Source: Buchnera aphidicola (Aphis fabae) (GTDB lineage Bacteria; Pseudomonadota; Gammaproteobacteria; Enterobacterales; Enterobacteriaceae). Taken from it: a stretch of 64,000 bases of DNA. Made by a program: the position numbers and the translations under genes. Numbering within the stretch: position 1 is the first letter of the stretch; every line of letters starts with the position of its first letter. The DNA is taken from contig NZ_CP042427.1 in assembly GCF_009069125.1 (NCBI RefSeq), positions 186,001 to 250,000 on the forward strand, written 5' to 3'. The notes beneath the pieces are model-generated. The model did not search any database. It worked only from the letters and a program-made list of their open reading frames with translations, and was not told the DNA's origin. This document shows, one piece after another, positions 43,122-54,177 of this stretch.

Positions 43122-44540
43122 TTATATGTTTATTACTGAAGAGGTAGTCTTAAGATTATTAAAATTAGAAAGATTTTTAAACCATTTTAGTTTTCTATGC
43201 AATAGAACTACTGGTCCGATAATTAATAAAGTTGGACTTACAGTAAGTTTAAATATTTTATCAATTTCATCTAAACGACCTATCAGAACTTGTTGATTTA
43301 TAGTAGTACCTTGACTAATAATCGCTATTGGAGTAGATTTTAAACGACCATGTAAAATGAGTTTTTTAGAAATTTCTAAAGCTTTTAAACTTCCCATATA
43401 AACAACTAAAGTATAAGAAGGATCCGATAAAACAGACCAATTATTTGAAATATTATTGATACATTTACAACCCGTAATAAATATTACTCCTTGTGCATAA
43501 TCACGGTGTGTTAATGGTATACCAGCATAAGCAGAAACACCAATTCCAGCAGTAATCCCAGGAACAACTTGAACATTAATATTTGCATTTTTTGCAGCTT
43601 CTAATTCTTCGCCTCCTCTACCAAATATAAAAGCATCTCCTCCTTTTAAACGCACTACTCTTTTACCTTGTTTAGCTAAAAAAATTAATAACTTTATAAT
43701 TTTTTTTTGAGTAATACTTTTTAATCCAGCACGTTTTCCAACATAAATACATTTTGCGTCTCTACGAATAAGATTTAATATATCTTTAGAAACTAAATTA
43801 TCATATAAAACCACATCTGCTTCTTGCATTACTTGCAATGCTCTTAAAGTTAATAAGTCACTATTTCCAGGTCCAGCACCAACTAAGATAATTTCTCCTA
43901 TTAATGTATTCGGTTGTGTAATCATTTTTTCTATAGTAGAAATTGCTTTTTTTTCCTTTCCATTAATAATATGTTGAACAAAAATACTATTAAATAGTTT
44001 TTCCCAAAAACGTTTTCTTTCTAAAACATTAGAAAATTTTTCTTTAATTATTTTTCTCCATTTCCCAGCCATATTAGCAATATTACCTAATCTTTTTGGA
44101 AGTATTGCTTCAATTTTTTCACGTAATAAACGAAGTAAAACTGGTGCTGTTCCACCTGAAGAAATAGCTAATATTATAGGAGAACGATCGATAATAGAAG
44201 GAAAAATAAAAGAACATTTTGATTGGTCATCTACTACATTAACTAATATTCTTAATTTACTACATTTTTCAAAGATTGTTTTATTTAACTCAGTATTATT
44301 AGTAGCTGCTATTACTAAAAAAACATTTTTTAAATAAGATATTTTAAATTCTTGACCAATCCAAAATATTTTTTTTTGAGCTAATAAGTATCTAATTTCA
44401 GAACATAGATCTTTTGCAATAATGTTAATTATAGCATTTGCACGTAATAATAATTTAATTTTATTAAAAGCAATGTCACCAGCTCCTATTACTAATGTAT
44501 TTTTACATTTTAAATCTAAAAAAATAGGTAAATATTCCAC
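43122..44540 (-). CDS. cysG: Siroheme synthase CysG, GTG start
   Basis: CysG converts uroporphyrinogen III to siroheme, the cofactor of sulfite reductase CysI. It has 472 residues (E. coli 457). The N-terminal dehydrogenase/ferrochelatase domain has the NAD fold VIGAGDIAFNKIKLL and IIDRSPIILAISSGG; the C-terminal SAM methyltransferase has LVGAGPGNSDLLTLRAL, VVRLKGGDAFIFGRGGEE and GIPLTHRDYAQG. The start is GTG at 44540, with GGG seven bases upstream; the family starts M(D/E)(H/Y)LPIF, so the site is right. It is placed between cysH and cysD, whereas E. coli cysG lies elsewhere next to nirBD; several other enterobacteria have this cysJIH-G-DNC order. Confidence 0.95.
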   Translation of the reverse strand: MEYLPIFLDLKCKNTLVIGAGDIAFNKIKLLLRANAIINIIAKDLCSEIRYLLAQKKIFWIGQEFKISYLKNVFLVIAATNNTELNKTIFEKCSKLRILVNVVDDQSKCSFIFPSIIDRSPIILAISSGGTAPVLLRLLREKIEAILPKRLGNIANMAGKWRKIIKEKFSNVLERKRFWEKLFNSIFVQHIINGKEKKAISTIEKMITQPNTLIGEIILVGAGPGNSDLLTLRALQVMQEADVVLYDNLVSKDILNLIRRDAKCIYVGKRAGLKSITQKKIIKLLIFLAKQGKRVVRLKGGDAFIFGRGGEELEAAKNANINVQVVPGITAGIGVSAYAGIPLTHRDYAQGVIFITGCKCINNISNNWSVLSDPSYTLVVYMGSLKALEISKKLILHGRLKSTPIAIISQGTTINQQVLIGRLDEIDKIFKLTVSPTLLIIGPVVLLHRKLKWFKNLSNFNNLKTTSSVINI

Positions 44541-44616
44541 GTTAAACCCATAAAATATAATAAAAAATTTATATAAATTTTAAAAATAAGTATTAACAAA
44601 ATAATTACAACTGATA

Positions 44617-44665
44617 ACATTAATATTTCATAAATACTTATCAAAAGAAGTTGAAATATTAATGT
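44617..44665 (-). repeat. 14-bp perfect inverted repeat between cysH and cysG
   Basis: ACATTAATATTTCA (44617-44630) and TGAAATATTAATGT (44652-44665) pair perfectly around a 21-base loop in the 148-base cysH-cysG spacer. No T tract follows on the minus strand, so it is not an obvious terminator; it could stop, stabilise or allow processing of the operon mRNA. Confidence 0.6.
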
Positions 44666-44688
44666 ATAAAATTTAAATATTTTAAATC

Positions 44689-45429
44689 TTATTCTTTATT
44701 ATTATGTAATCCACATTCACGTTTTAAACCAAAAAAACGTGTGTCTTCTTCAAGCATACCAGGTGTATACTTTTGAGTAGTATGAACATCTCCTACAGAT
44801 ACATAACCTTCTCTTAATAGAGGATGATTATCTAAATTATTATTTTTTATATATTTATAAACTTCATGATTAGACCAATCTACAATTGGAAGTATTTTAA
44901 ATACTCCTTTTTGAATAGAAATATATGGTAAATTACTTCTACTATGAGACTGTTGATGACGTAGTCCTGCAAACCATGTTTGTACTGATAATTTTTTTAA
45001 AGCTAACTCCATTGGTTTTATTTTATTAATTTTATTATATAAATCAATTCCTTTTAATCCTTGTTCCCATAACTTTCCATATCTTGCTTCTTGCCACGCT
45101 GGTGAAATATCTGATCGAAAAACTTTTAAATTTAAATTTAATTTTTTTTTAATTATATCAATAAAATGATACGTTTGAGGAAATAAGTATCCTGTATCAA
45201 TTAATATAATCGGAATATTAGGTTCTTGTTTAACTATAAGATGCAACAATACAACTGATTGAATACCAAAACTAGATGATGTTACATGTATACCAGGTAA
45301 TTTTCTAAGAGCCCAAGATATACGTTTTTCTGCTGAATATTTAGACATTAATATATTACATTCAGACAACAATTCTTTTTTTTTTTCAAAATTTAAAATA
45401 TTTATATTTTTATAATCAAAATAATGCAT
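44689..45429 (-). CDS. cysH: Phosphoadenosine phosphosulfate reductase
   Basis: CysH reduces PAPS to sulfite with thioredoxin. It has 246 residues (E. coli 244). [14 protein letters not shown] is the PP-loop region, then [16 protein letters not shown] and [12 protein letters not shown]; the catalytic cysteine is in the C-terminal ECGLH (Cys239). It follows cysI by 12 bases. Confidence 0.96.
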   Translation of the reverse strand: MHYFDYKNINILNFEKKKELLSECNILMSKYSAEKRISWALRKLPGIHVTSSSFGIQSVVLLHLIVKQEPNIPIILIDTGYLFPQTYHFIDIIKKKLNLNLKVFRSDISPAWQEARYGKLWEQGLKGIDLYNKINKIKPMELALKKLSVQTWFAGLRHQQSHSRSNLPYISIQKGVFKILPIVDWSNHEVYKYIKNNNLDNHPLLREGYVSVGDVHTTQKYTPGMLEEDTRFFGLKRECGLHNNKE

Positions 45430-45441
45430 TTTTTCTCGCTA

Positions 45442-47145
45442 TTAATTCCAAAAGTCATGAATAGGATTGATTACTTCTTTCACAATTTTTTTTCTAATAA
45501 TAAAATCACCAAAATCTTCATTTTCTTGACGATAAATAGACCAATCTTTTATTAAACATTCTAAATGTACTAAAATTTCTTTTTCTGTAATATTTTCTTT
45601 ATATATTTTCGGAATTCTACTACCTATCCTATTTCCACCTATATATAAATTATATTTACCTATAGATTTTCCGATCAAACCAATTTCAGATAACAAAGAT
45701 CTTCCACAACCATTTGGGCATCCTGAAATACGTACAATAATTATTTCTTTTTGCATTCCATATTTTAACATGATATTTTCTAGTTTAGTAATGAAAAAAG
45801 GTAATATACGTTCTGCTTCTGCCATTGCTAAAGGACAGGTTGGGAAAGAAACGCAAGCCATAGAATTTTCACGTAATTTACTAATTTTTTTAATTAACCC
45901 ATAGGATATGGCAATTTTTTCAATTTTATTTTTATTTTCACTTGATATTTCTGAAATAATTATATTTTGATTAGATGTTAACCTAAAATTCCCCTTATGA
46001 ACAGTTGCAATTTTAAACAATCCCGATTTTAATAATTGATTATTATTATCACATATACGTCCATTCTGTACAAATATTGTTAAACTCCAATTATTATTAA
46101 TATCTTTTTTCCACCCTATTTTATCTCCTCTAGTATTAAATAAATAAGAACGAATTGGTTCAAAAGTTATATTTGCTCTTTTTTCAACTTCTTTTTTAAA
46201 TATGTTAAACCCTACATTGTTTATAGTATATCTAGTTTTTGCATTTTTACGATTAGTTCGATTGCCCCAATCTCGTTGTGTTGTAACTATAGCTTTAGCA
46301 ACAGATAAAGTTTTATCAAGAGTGATATAACCTAATTCTAAAGCAAGAAAAGGCCAAGTTTTTTTATTTCCATGAGTAATAGATAGTCCCCCTCCTATTA
46401 ATACATTAAAACCTACTATTTTAGTATTTTCTATAATAGCTATAAAATTCATATCATTTGCATATAAATCTACATCATTATGAGGAGGTATAACTACTGT
46501 TGTTTTGAATTTTCTTGGTAAATACGTTTTCCCAAGAATAGGTTCATGATCAGTACTAAAAACTTTTTTTTGATCCAACCAAATTTCTGCATATGCTTTT
46601 GTGTGAGGTAATAAAAAATTAGAAATTTTTCGAGCCCATTCATAGCATTCTTGATGAGCTTCAGATTCCATAGGATCAGATGTACAAAGTACATTTCTAT
46701 TAACATCATTTGCAGTTCCTAAAGCATCTAAACCTATTTTATGTAATATTTGATGAATATTTTTTAAGTTTTTTTTTAAAATACCATGTATTTGAAAAGT
46801 TTGACGATTAGTTAATCGAATAGTTTTATATAACGTATTGTTACTAGCAAAAGAATCAATTTTCAACCATTGTGTAGATGATATAACCCCACCAGGTAAT
46901 CTACAACGTAACATCATAGCATAACGCGGTTCTAATTTTTGTTCATTACGTTCTACACGAAGATCACGATCATCTTGTTGATACATACCATGAAATCGAA
47001 TTAGTGAATAATTATCTCCACTAAAACCATTGGTAATTTCATTTTTTAAGTCATCAACAATAGTTCCTCGAAGATAGTTACTATTTTCTTTAACATACTC
47101 TTCTTTAGTAAGAGTTACAGATGATTTTTTAAAATTTTTTGTCAT
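45442..47145 (-). CDS. cysI: Sulfite reductase hemoprotein subunit
   Basis: CysI carries siroheme and a 4Fe-4S cluster and reduces sulfite to sulfide. It has 567 residues (E. coli 570). The four cluster ligands are in [16 protein letters not shown] and [25 protein letters not shown] and [14 protein letters not shown] also match. Its ATG shares one base with the cysJ stop (TAATG), indicating translational coupling. Confidence 0.97.
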   Translation of the reverse strand: MTKNFKKSSVTLTKEEYVKENSNYLRGTIVDDLKNEITNGFSGDNYSLIRFHGMYQQDDRDLRVERNEQKLEPRYAMMLRCRLPGGVISSTQWLKIDSFASNNTLYKTIRLTNRQTFQIHGILKKNLKNIHQILHKIGLDALGTANDVNRNVLCTSDPMESEAHQECYEWARKISNFLLPHTKAYAEIWLDQKKVFSTDHEPILGKTYLPRKFKTTVVIPPHNDVDLYANDMNFIAIIENTKIVGFNVLIGGGLSITHGNKKTWPFLALELGYITLDKTLSVAKAIVTTQRDWGNRTNRKNAKTRYTINNVGFNIFKKEVEKRANITFEPIRSYLFNTRGDKIGWKKDINNNWSLTIFVQNGRICDNNNQLLKSGLFKIATVHKGNFRLTSNQNIIISEISSENKNKIEKIAISYGLIKKISKLRENSMACVSFPTCPLAMAEAERILPFFITKLENIMLKYGMQKEIIIVRISGCPNGCGRSLLSEIGLIGKSIGKYNLYIGGNRIGSRIPKIYKENITEKEILVHLECLIKDWSIYRQENEDFGDFIIRKKIVKEVINPIHDFWN

Positions 47146-48959
47146 TAATATACATCCCTTTGATAACGTTTATTTAAACGTAAATTATTTAAAAATTCAT
47201 TTGAACTTTCTATACTCATACTTCCATTTTGACTGATAATATCTAAAAGTGCTTCTTCAACATCTTTAGCCATTTTAGAGGCATTTCCACATATATATAT
47301 GTGTGCATTTTTTTCTATCCACTTCCATATTTCTTGTCCATTTTCTCTTATTTTATCTTGTATATATATTTTTTTTTCTTGATCTCTTGACCATGCTAAA
47401 GTCATTTTAGTAAGAATCCTATTCTTTAAATATTTTTGCCATTCTATTTGATATAAGAAATCTTCAGTAAAATTCGGGTTTCCAAAAAATATCCAATTTT
47501 CTCCAGTAGCATTATCGTTATCTCGTTGTTGTATAAATGATCGATATGGAGCTATACCAGTTCCTGATCCAATCATAATAATTGGTGTATTTATATTTTG
47601 AGGTAATCGAAAATTATTATTTTTCTCAACAAAAACTTTTACTGGATCATCAATATTTAATAACTCTGATAAATAACCTGAGGCCCCACCTAAATGTACA
47701 CAACCAGATATAATTTTTTTAACAACACTAACTGTAATATGAATTTCATCATTAATTTCAGATTGTGATGAAGAAATAGAATATAATCTAGGAGTTAAAG
47801 GACGTAAAATATCAACAAATTTTTGAGAATCAATTTTTTGAGGATAATCGATAATCATATTAATTAAAGGTGTATTTTTTACATAATTATCTAAATCTTT
47901 ATCACTTAATATTATTTCTTTTAAAAATTTATTTTGTGTAATATCAGCATATTTCTTTACGATATTCTTAGTATTATTAGTTAGCTCAAAATTATTTTTT
48001 AAAGCATCAGAAATATTTATATTTTTATTTTTAATTTTAATTACATCGGATGTTTTTATAGATAACAATTTTAATATTTTTTTTACTAAATCATTATTGT
48101 TTTGATACCATATACCTAATGCATCACCAGGTGTATATTTAAGATTTAAATTACTAATATTTAATTCAATATGACGAATATCTTTAGTTGAATTCCGACC
48201 AGTGATTTTTTGATTAGTTAATATAGTTGCTATAGCAGGATTATATTTTGTATATATACTAGTTTTATTAGAAAAAAAATCTTTTTTTGAAGCAAAAGAA
48301 GTAGAAAAAGATATATCTATTTTATTAATTGTAATTAATAGTTCTTTAGACCATTTAATATAATCATCTTCATATTCAATATCAACATCTAATCGATTAA
48401 GTAATTTTTTACCTCCTAATTCATCAAATCTTTTATCAAAATCTTTTCCAGCTTGACAAAATAAATTATAAGAACTGTCTCCTAAAGCAAACACACTATA
48501 CTGAAGATTATTTAATTTAGGAGCTCTTTTGGACATAATAAATTTATATAAAGATAAAGCTTCTTCAGGAGGTTCACCTTCACCTTGAGTAGAAATTATT
48601 AATATTAAAAACTTTTCATTGTTTATTTTTTTAAAATTATAATCAGAAGCATTAACTAAATAATTTTTTTTATTGTGATCGTTTAAATATTTATTAAGAC
48701 GTTCTGAAAGTAGTCGAGCATTACCAGTTTGAGAAGCTGATATAATTGTAATAATATTATTATCTATTTTTTTTTGCTCTGAAGAGAATGTATTTGTATT
48801 TTTTTCAACATTAGAATAATCTTGATTAGCTAAATGCCAAAAATAACCTGAAAGCCAAGAAAATTGAATTTTAGAGAAATTTTGTTCAAATTTTTTTAAA
48901 AGATCTATTTGCTCTAAGCTTAATGGAAACATAGAATCAAAAGGATTTTCATTCTTCAT
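47145..48959 (-). CDS. cysJ: Sulfite reductase flavoprotein subunit
   Basis: CysJ passes electrons from NADPH through FAD and FMN to CysI. It has 604 residues (E. coli 599). The flavodoxin domain has [16 protein letters not shown] and [13 protein letters not shown]; the ferredoxin reductase-like part has [21 protein letters not shown] and the C-terminal RYQRDVY. First gene of the sulfate assimilation series; the 155 bases upstream to mutS should carry the promoter, but no convincing boxes or CysB site could be picked out. Confidence 0.96.
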   Translation of the reverse strand: MKNENPFDSMFPLSLEQIDLLKKFEQNFSKIQFSWLSGYFWHLANQDYSNVEKNTNTFSSEQKKIDNNIITIISASQTGNARLLSERLNKYLNDHNKKNYLVNASDYNFKKINNEKFLILIISTQGEGEPPEEALSLYKFIMSKRAPKLNNLQYSVFALGDSSYNLFCQAGKDFDKRFDELGGKKLLNRLDVDIEYEDDYIKWSKELLITINKIDISFSTSFASKKDFFSNKTSIYTKYNPAIATILTNQKITGRNSTKDIRHIELNISNLNLKYTPGDALGIWYQNNNDLVKKILKLLSIKTSDVIKIKNKNINISDALKNNFELTNNTKNIVKKYADITQNKFLKEIILSDKDLDNYVKNTPLINMIIDYPQKIDSQKFVDILRPLTPRLYSISSSQSEINDEIHITVSVVKKIISGCVHLGGASGYLSELLNIDDPVKVFVEKNNNFRLPQNINTPIIMIGSGTGIAPYRSFIQQRDNDNATGENWIFFGNPNFTEDFLYQIEWQKYLKNRILTKMTLAWSRDQEKKIYIQDKIRENGQEIWKWIEKNAHIYICGNASKMAKDVEEALLDIISQNGSMSIESSNEFLNNLRLNKRYQRDVY

Positions 48960-49114
48960 TATACTAAATACCTAAATTTCATTAAATTAAAATTAAATAT
49001 AACTAATTTAATATAATTTACAGAAATTATTAATTTTTAGCTACTAATAAAATAATCAAAAAATTATATATAAAAATAAAAATTTTATTATTTTTAATAT
49101 ATTAATATAAAAAT

Positions 49115-51523
49115 CTATTTACCTTCTAATTCAATTAATTTTAATTTTGCATTCTTTACTACTATACCTGGCATTCCAGATAGTGAAGCGACTGATATAC
49201 CATAACTTTTCTGTGATATTCCATGTTTAACTTTATATAAAAAAACTATATTATCTTCATATTCAATTGCATGAAAATAAATATTTTGTATATATTTATA
49301 AAATACTTCTAACTTTGTAAGTTCAACAAAATGAGTTGAAAATAAAATCATAGATTTATTTTTAGAAATAAGATAATCAGAACATGCCCAAGCCAGAGCC
49401 AATCCATCATTAGTAGATGTTCCTCTTCCTAACTCATCTATTAAAACTAAACTAAAAGAAGTGGCATTATTCAAAATGTTAGATATTTCTGTCATCTCCA
49501 TCATAAATGTTGAACATCCATTGGTTAAATCATCTGCAGCACCAATACGTGTAAAAATCTGATCAACTGGACCAATATAGGCATACTTTGCTGGAACAAA
49601 ACTACCTATGCATGCCATTATTACAATAATAGCTACTTGTCTCATATAGGTGCTTTTACCACCCATATTAGGACCAGTAATAAGTAACATTCGTTGCTTT
49701 TTAGATAATAAAACCGAGTTATTTATAAACGGATTTTTTGAATAATATTCTATCACTGGATGCCGACTATCTAATAAAGAAATACCATATTTTTTAGTCA
49801 TTTTAGGACAGACATAATTTAAAGATATCGCACGTTCAGCTAAATTTACTAATACATCTAATTCTGATAACGCCAAAGAAGTATTTTTTATTTGAGATAA
49901 AAACGGATCAATAATATCAAATAATTCTAAGTATAGTTTTTTTTCTAAAAGTAAAGCTTGAAATTTTGAATAAATAACTTTTTCTTCATATTGTTTTAAT
50001 AATGGAATATGATAACGTTCTATATTTTTTAAAGTTTGTATTTTAATATAACATTTTGGCACTAATTCAGCATGACGTTTACTAACTTGAATATAATATC
50101 CAATAATTTTATTATAACCTAATTTAAAAGACTCAATCATTAATCTTTTTTTCTCTTCAATTTCAAAGTTTTTTAAATAGTTTTGTGAATTTTCTTCTAA
50201 AGATCGTAAATTATCAAGTTCTTTATTATAATCAGGTGCTATTACATCTCCATCTCGAATAGATGCAGGAACTTTTAACTTAATAGATTTTTGTAATAAT
50301 ATTTTTATTGTATTTAAATCACTAATCTTTATGCGTATTTCTTTAATATTTTTAGAATTTATTTTTTTTAGTATTATATGTAAATCAGGAAGTATTTCTA
50401 ACGTCGAACGAAATCGTGTAAAATCTCGAGGTAAAGCAGTGCGTAAAGCTAATCTTGAACATATTCTTTCTAAGTCACTAACTTGACGTAAAACACCTTG
50501 TATTTCTTGATAATATGGTTGAATTAGTTTAATTATTTTTTGACGATTTTTAACTAACTCATAATTTTTTAATGGAGATTTTAACCATCTATTTAACAAT
50601 CTTCCACCCATAGAAGTTACTGTTCTATTTAATATAGAAAATAAAGTATGATGATTTTCTCCTAAAATATTTTCAGTAATTTCAAGACTTTTACGAGTGC
50701 TAGAATTCATAGCAATATCGTTTTTTATATAATTAACTTTTATCTCTTGAATATGAGGTAAAAGACTCATATGCATTAATTTAGTATATTGTAATAAACA
50801 TCCAGCAGGACGTATAATAAAATGATTTTTTTTAATACCAAATCCATCTAAAGTACAAGTTTTAAATTGAAAGTTTAACAACTTATATGAACTATCTAAA
50901 TCAAAATCAGATAGAGGACGATTACGTAAACAACTTTTTTTTGGAATTAATTGAACATCTTCAAAATTATCTGAATGTAATAATTCCTTTGGATTCGTAC
51001 GTTCAATCTCTGAAAGCAAAGAACTTATAGAACAATGTTCAGAAACACCAAAAAAACCTAAAGAAAGATCTAAAATAGCATATCCAAATTTATTTTTTTC
51101 TTTCCAAATTGATCCAATAAAATTATCTTGATTATCTTCAAGAAAAGCTTCATCGGTAATAGTACCAGGGGTAATAATTCGAACTACTTTACGATGAATT
51201 AATTTATTTTCAAAAATTTCATCTTTAATTTGATCGCATATTGCAATAGATTCTCCTAATTTTACAAGTTTAGCAAGATAATATTCTGCAGTATGACATG
51301 GGACTCCAGCCATCGGTATAATATTATTATTTGAGTAACCTTTTTTCGTTAATGTAATTTTTAAAAGTTTTGAAATACGTTTTGCGTCATCATAAAATAA
51401 TTCATAAAAATCACCCATTTGATAAAAAAGCAACATATCAGGATATTTTGATTTTAAAGACAAATACTGTTTTATCATGGGAGTATGAGTATTATTTTTA
51501 GAAAAAAATTTATCTTTTGTCAT
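49115..51523 (-). CDS. mutS: DNA mismatch repair protein MutS, short C terminus
   Basis: MutS recognises base mismatches. It has 802 residues against 853 in E. coli. The mismatch-binding Phe-X-Glu is in [10 protein letters not shown] near the N terminus; the ATPase has [13 protein letters not shown] (about residue 610), [18 protein letters not shown] and FSTHFVELT. The protein stops at [11 protein letters not shown], so the roughly 50-residue C-terminal region responsible for tetramer formation and clamp contact in E. coli is missing. Its E. coli neighbourhood near nlpD-rpoS is partly kept. Confidence 0.95.
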   Translation of the reverse strand: MTKDKFFSKNNTHTPMIKQYLSLKSKYPDMLLFYQMGDFYELFYDDAKRISKLLKITLTKKGYSNNNIIPMAGVPCHTAEYYLAKLVKLGESIAICDQIKDEIFENKLIHRKVVRIITPGTITDEAFLEDNQDNFIGSIWKEKNKFGYAILDLSLGFFGVSEHCSISSLLSEIERTNPKELLHSDNFEDVQLIPKKSCLRNRPLSDFDLDSSYKLLNFQFKTCTLDGFGIKKNHFIIRPAGCLLQYTKLMHMSLLPHIQEIKVNYIKNDIAMNSSTRKSLEITENILGENHHTLFSILNRTVTSMGGRLLNRWLKSPLKNYELVKNRQKIIKLIQPYYQEIQGVLRQVSDLERICSRLALRTALPRDFTRFRSTLEILPDLHIILKKINSKNIKEIRIKISDLNTIKILLQKSIKLKVPASIRDGDVIAPDYNKELDNLRSLEENSQNYLKNFEIEEKKRLMIESFKLGYNKIIGYYIQVSKRHAELVPKCYIKIQTLKNIERYHIPLLKQYEEKVIYSKFQALLLEKKLYLELFDIIDPFLSQIKNTSLALSELDVLVNLAERAISLNYVCPKMTKKYGISLLDSRHPVIEYYSKNPFINNSVLLSKKQRMLLITGPNMGGKSTYMRQVAIIVIMACIGSFVPAKYAYIGPVDQIFTRIGAADDLTNGCSTFMMEMTEISNILNNATSFSLVLIDELGRGTSTNDGLALAWACSDYLISKNKSMILFSTHFVELTKLEVFYKYIQNIYFHAIEYEDNIVFLYKVKHGISQKSYGISVASLSGMPGIVVKNAKLKLIELEGK

Positions 51524-51683
51524 TGGAAATTTAATTAATATTAAAATTATTTAAAATGAATCTTGATTTAAAAAAAAATGTTAAGTTAAACTATTTCACA
51601 TTATATAAAAATATTGTTTTGAAATAAATTATTTTAAATAATATTGATTTTTCTAAGAATTAAAAAATAAATTTGGATCACAA

Positions 51684-52322
51684 ATGAAAAAAATATTAAT
51701 TTTTTTATATATTATACTTTTTTCTTATACTACTTTAGCTGTAGAATTTACTAATACGAAAGAATACCATATAAGAAAAAAATATATTTCTAATACTCCT
51801 AAAATCATGCAATTTTTTTCTTTTTTGTGCCCATATTGTTATGAACTTGAAAAAACATATGATATTAGAAATTTAATACGAAAAAAAATCAACAAAAATA
51901 AAAGCATAAAAACATATCATGTTAATTTTTTAGGAGGAGAATTTGGAAAAATATTAACAAAAACATGGATTATAGCAGAACAAATGGGAGTTGAAGAAAA
52001 AATAATAATTCCTATTTTCAAAGGCATCCAAGAAACTCATACACTAAATAATATTAATCATATTAAAAATATATTTTTAGAAAAAACCGGAATCAGTTTA
52101 AAAAAATATAATCAATTTTGGAATAGCTTTTTTATAAAAATATTAATTCAAAAAAACAATAATGATATAAAAAAATTAAAATTAGATTATGTTCCAGCTA
52201 TATTAATAAATGGAAAATATACAATTGAATATTCTCAATTAGAGATGTTATTTAAAAAAAATTTTTCAAAAAAATATATAGAATTAATTAAATTTTTATT
52301 ATCAATAAATAATAAAAATTAA
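51684..52322 (+). CDS. dsbA: Periplasmic thiol:disulfide oxidoreductase DsbA
   Basis: DsbA introduces disulfides into exported proteins. It has 212 residues (E. coli 208): a signal peptide (about 1-19, ending TTLA), thioredoxin fold with active site CPYC at 49-52 (E. coli CPHC), YHVNFLGG and the cis-Pro segment YVPAILING. The CPYC dipeptide change may lower its oxidising power. As in E. coli it lies near polA. Confidence 0.94.
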   Translation: MKKILIFLYIILFSYTTLAVEFTNTKEYHIRKKYISNTPKIMQFFSFLCPYCYELEKTYDIRNLIRKKINKNKSIKTYHVNFLGGEFGKILTKTWIIAEQMGVEEKIIIPIFKGIQETHTLNNINHIKNIFLEKTGISLKKYNQFWNSFFIKILIQKNNNDIKKLKLDYVPAILINGKYTIEYSQLEMLFKKNFSKKYIELIKFLLSINNKN

Positions 52323-52499
52323 AATAATATTTTGTATAAATTATTTAAATATATTTAAAAAATTTTATTTTTTATAAATAAAATTTTTATAAAATACTTA
52401 TTTATTTAATATGATTTAATTATAAAAGTATTTTTTTGATAAAAATTAATTTAAAATTAACATTATATTTTAATAATATTTTTAAAAATAAGATAAAAA

Positions 52500-53375
52500 A
52501 TGTATTACATAAATAAAAAACCAGTAATTATAATAGATGGAACTTTATATTTATATCGTTCGTATTTTACTTTCCAATATTTTAAAAATGATCAAGAAAA
52601 TCCATATGGAGCAATATATGGTATATTAAAAACAATAAAAAATATTTTAGTCAAATACTATAATTCAAAAAAAATTATTATTATATTTGATTCATCTAAA
52701 AAAACTTTTAGAAATAAAATATTTACCGAATATAAAAAAAATAGACCTAAAATGCCTAATTCACTTTATATTCAAATAAAACCTCTTTTTTATATATTAA
52801 AAGAAATTGGTATTAAAACTCTAAGTATTCCTGGTATAGAAGCAGATGATATTATTGGTAGTTTTGCACATAAAATTGAAAAATCCGGAGAACAAGTATT
52901 AATCGTAAGTTGTGATAAAGATATGATACAACTTGTAACAAATAATATTAGTATATTAAATACAAGTAATAATGAAATTATTACTCCAAGCAAAATACAA
53001 AAAACATATGGTATTAATCCTCTAGAATTTATTGATCTTTTAGCGCTTATGGGAGATAAATCCGATAATATTCCAGGAGTTCCTAAGATCGGGATAAAAA
53101 CTGCTTTATTTTTACTTCAAAAATTTTCAAATATTCAAAATATTTATAATAATATTGAAAAAATACAACTTTTATCTTTAAGAAATGCTAAAAATATTTA
53201 CACTCAATTAAAAAAATATAAAGATACTGCTTTACTTTCATATAAATTAGCGAAAATAAAGTTAGATATACCTATCTATATAAATTCTAATGATATTTTT
53301 TTAAAAAAAATATGTTTTGAAAAATTGTCCAATATGATTGAAAAATATAATATTAAACAAAACAAACACTTATAA
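52500..53375 (+). CDS. polA: DNA polymerase I reduced to its 5'-nuclease domain
   Basis: The 291-residue product corresponds only to the N-terminal 5'-3' exonuclease (flap endonuclease) domain of PolA, which has 928 residues in E. coli. Conserved metal-binding and helix-hairpin-helix parts are seen: VIIIDGTLYLYRSY, GIEADDIIGSFA, VSCDKDMIQLV, LALMGDKSDNIPGVPKIG. It ends at NIKQNKHL and 22 bases later the convergent engB ends, so no polymerase or proofreading remnant exists here. It should remove RNA primers, with gap filling left to another polymerase. Confidence 0.95.
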   Translation: MYYINKKPVIIIDGTLYLYRSYFTFQYFKNDQENPYGAIYGILKTIKNILVKYYNSKKIIIIFDSSKKTFRNKIFTEYKKNRPKMPNSLYIQIKPLFYILKEIGIKTLSIPGIEADDIIGSFAHKIEKSGEQVLIVSCDKDMIQLVTNNISILNTSNNEIITPSKIQKTYGINPLEFIDLLALMGDKSDNIPGVPKIGIKTALFLLQKFSNIQNIYNNIEKIQLLSLRNAKNIYTQLKKYKDTALLSYKLAKIKLDIPIYINSNDIFLKKICFEKLSNMIEKYNIKQNKHL

Positions 53376-53397
53376 AAAATTGATTTTAATTTAAAAA

Positions 53398-54003
53398 TTA
53401 TTGATATTTTTTATACCAAATATTTAATTGAGATTGCAATTTTTTAACACCTATTTTTTTAAATGATGAAAATAATTCAATATGAACTTCGTTTAAAAAA
53501 ATTTTTAACTTTTTATATACATTTTGAAATTGTATTTTTTGCTGGCTTAATGTAAGCTTATCACATTTAGTTAATAGTATAAAAATTGGTATATTCTGAT
53601 CTAAGGCTATATTAATAATATATTGATCATAAACTTTCAAAGGATTTCTAATATCCATTAAAAAAACTAAACCTTTTAAAGGTTTTCTTTCTTTTAAATA
53701 ACTATATATTAATTTCTCCCATTTTAATTTTATTGATATTGGACATTTAGCATAACCATAACCAGGAAGATCAACTATTCTAAAATTAGAAATAACTTGA
53801 AAAAAATTAATCAACTGAGTACAACCAGGTGTTTTACTACATCTAGCTAGTTTTTTTTGATTTGCTAAAGAATTAATAGCACTAGATTTACCTGAATTAG
53901 AATATCCAATAAAAGCAATTTCAATTCCATATTCAATATTTATATCAGAAATTTTAGAAATACTTTTTAAAAAAAAAGTTTTATTATAATTGATAATGCT
54001 CAA
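53398..54003 (-). CDS. engB: Ribosome biogenesis GTPase EngB, UUG start
   Basis: EngB (YihA/YsxC) assists 50S assembly. It has 201 residues (E. coli 210). G motifs: GYSNSGKSSAINSL, DLPGYGYAK and LTKCDKL; TPGCTQLINFFQV is the switch region. The start is TTG at 54003, with AAGG seven bases upstream; no ATG lies before the conserved GIEIAFIGYSNSGKS. It converges on polA as in E. coli, but the Spot 42 RNA gene that separates them there has no room here. Confidence 0.94.
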   Translation of the reverse strand: MSIINYNKTFFLKSISKISDINIEYGIEIAFIGYSNSGKSSAINSLANQKKLARCSKTPGCTQLINFFQVISNFRIVDLPGYGYAKCPISIKLKWEKLIYSYLKERKPLKGLVFLMDIRNPLKVYDQYIINIALDQNIPIFILLTKCDKLTLSQQKIQFQNVYKKLKIFLNEVHIELFSSFKKIGVKKLQSQLNIWYKKYQ

Positions 54004-54177
54004 AATTTAACCTTAACTTTTAAAATTAAAATTTATTAAAACACTCTATTTAAAAACTAAAAAATATATTTTTTAGTATTAAAAATCATCCTCAAAATTT
54101 AATCTTTTCTAATACTTTATCAAAAAAATCTAAACTATATTTAAATATTTTAAAAATGAAATTTTAAAGGAAAAAAA

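Noticed and set aside
53376-53397. Spot 42 RNA gene between polA and engB as in E. coli
   Set aside because: Only 22 bases separate the two stops.
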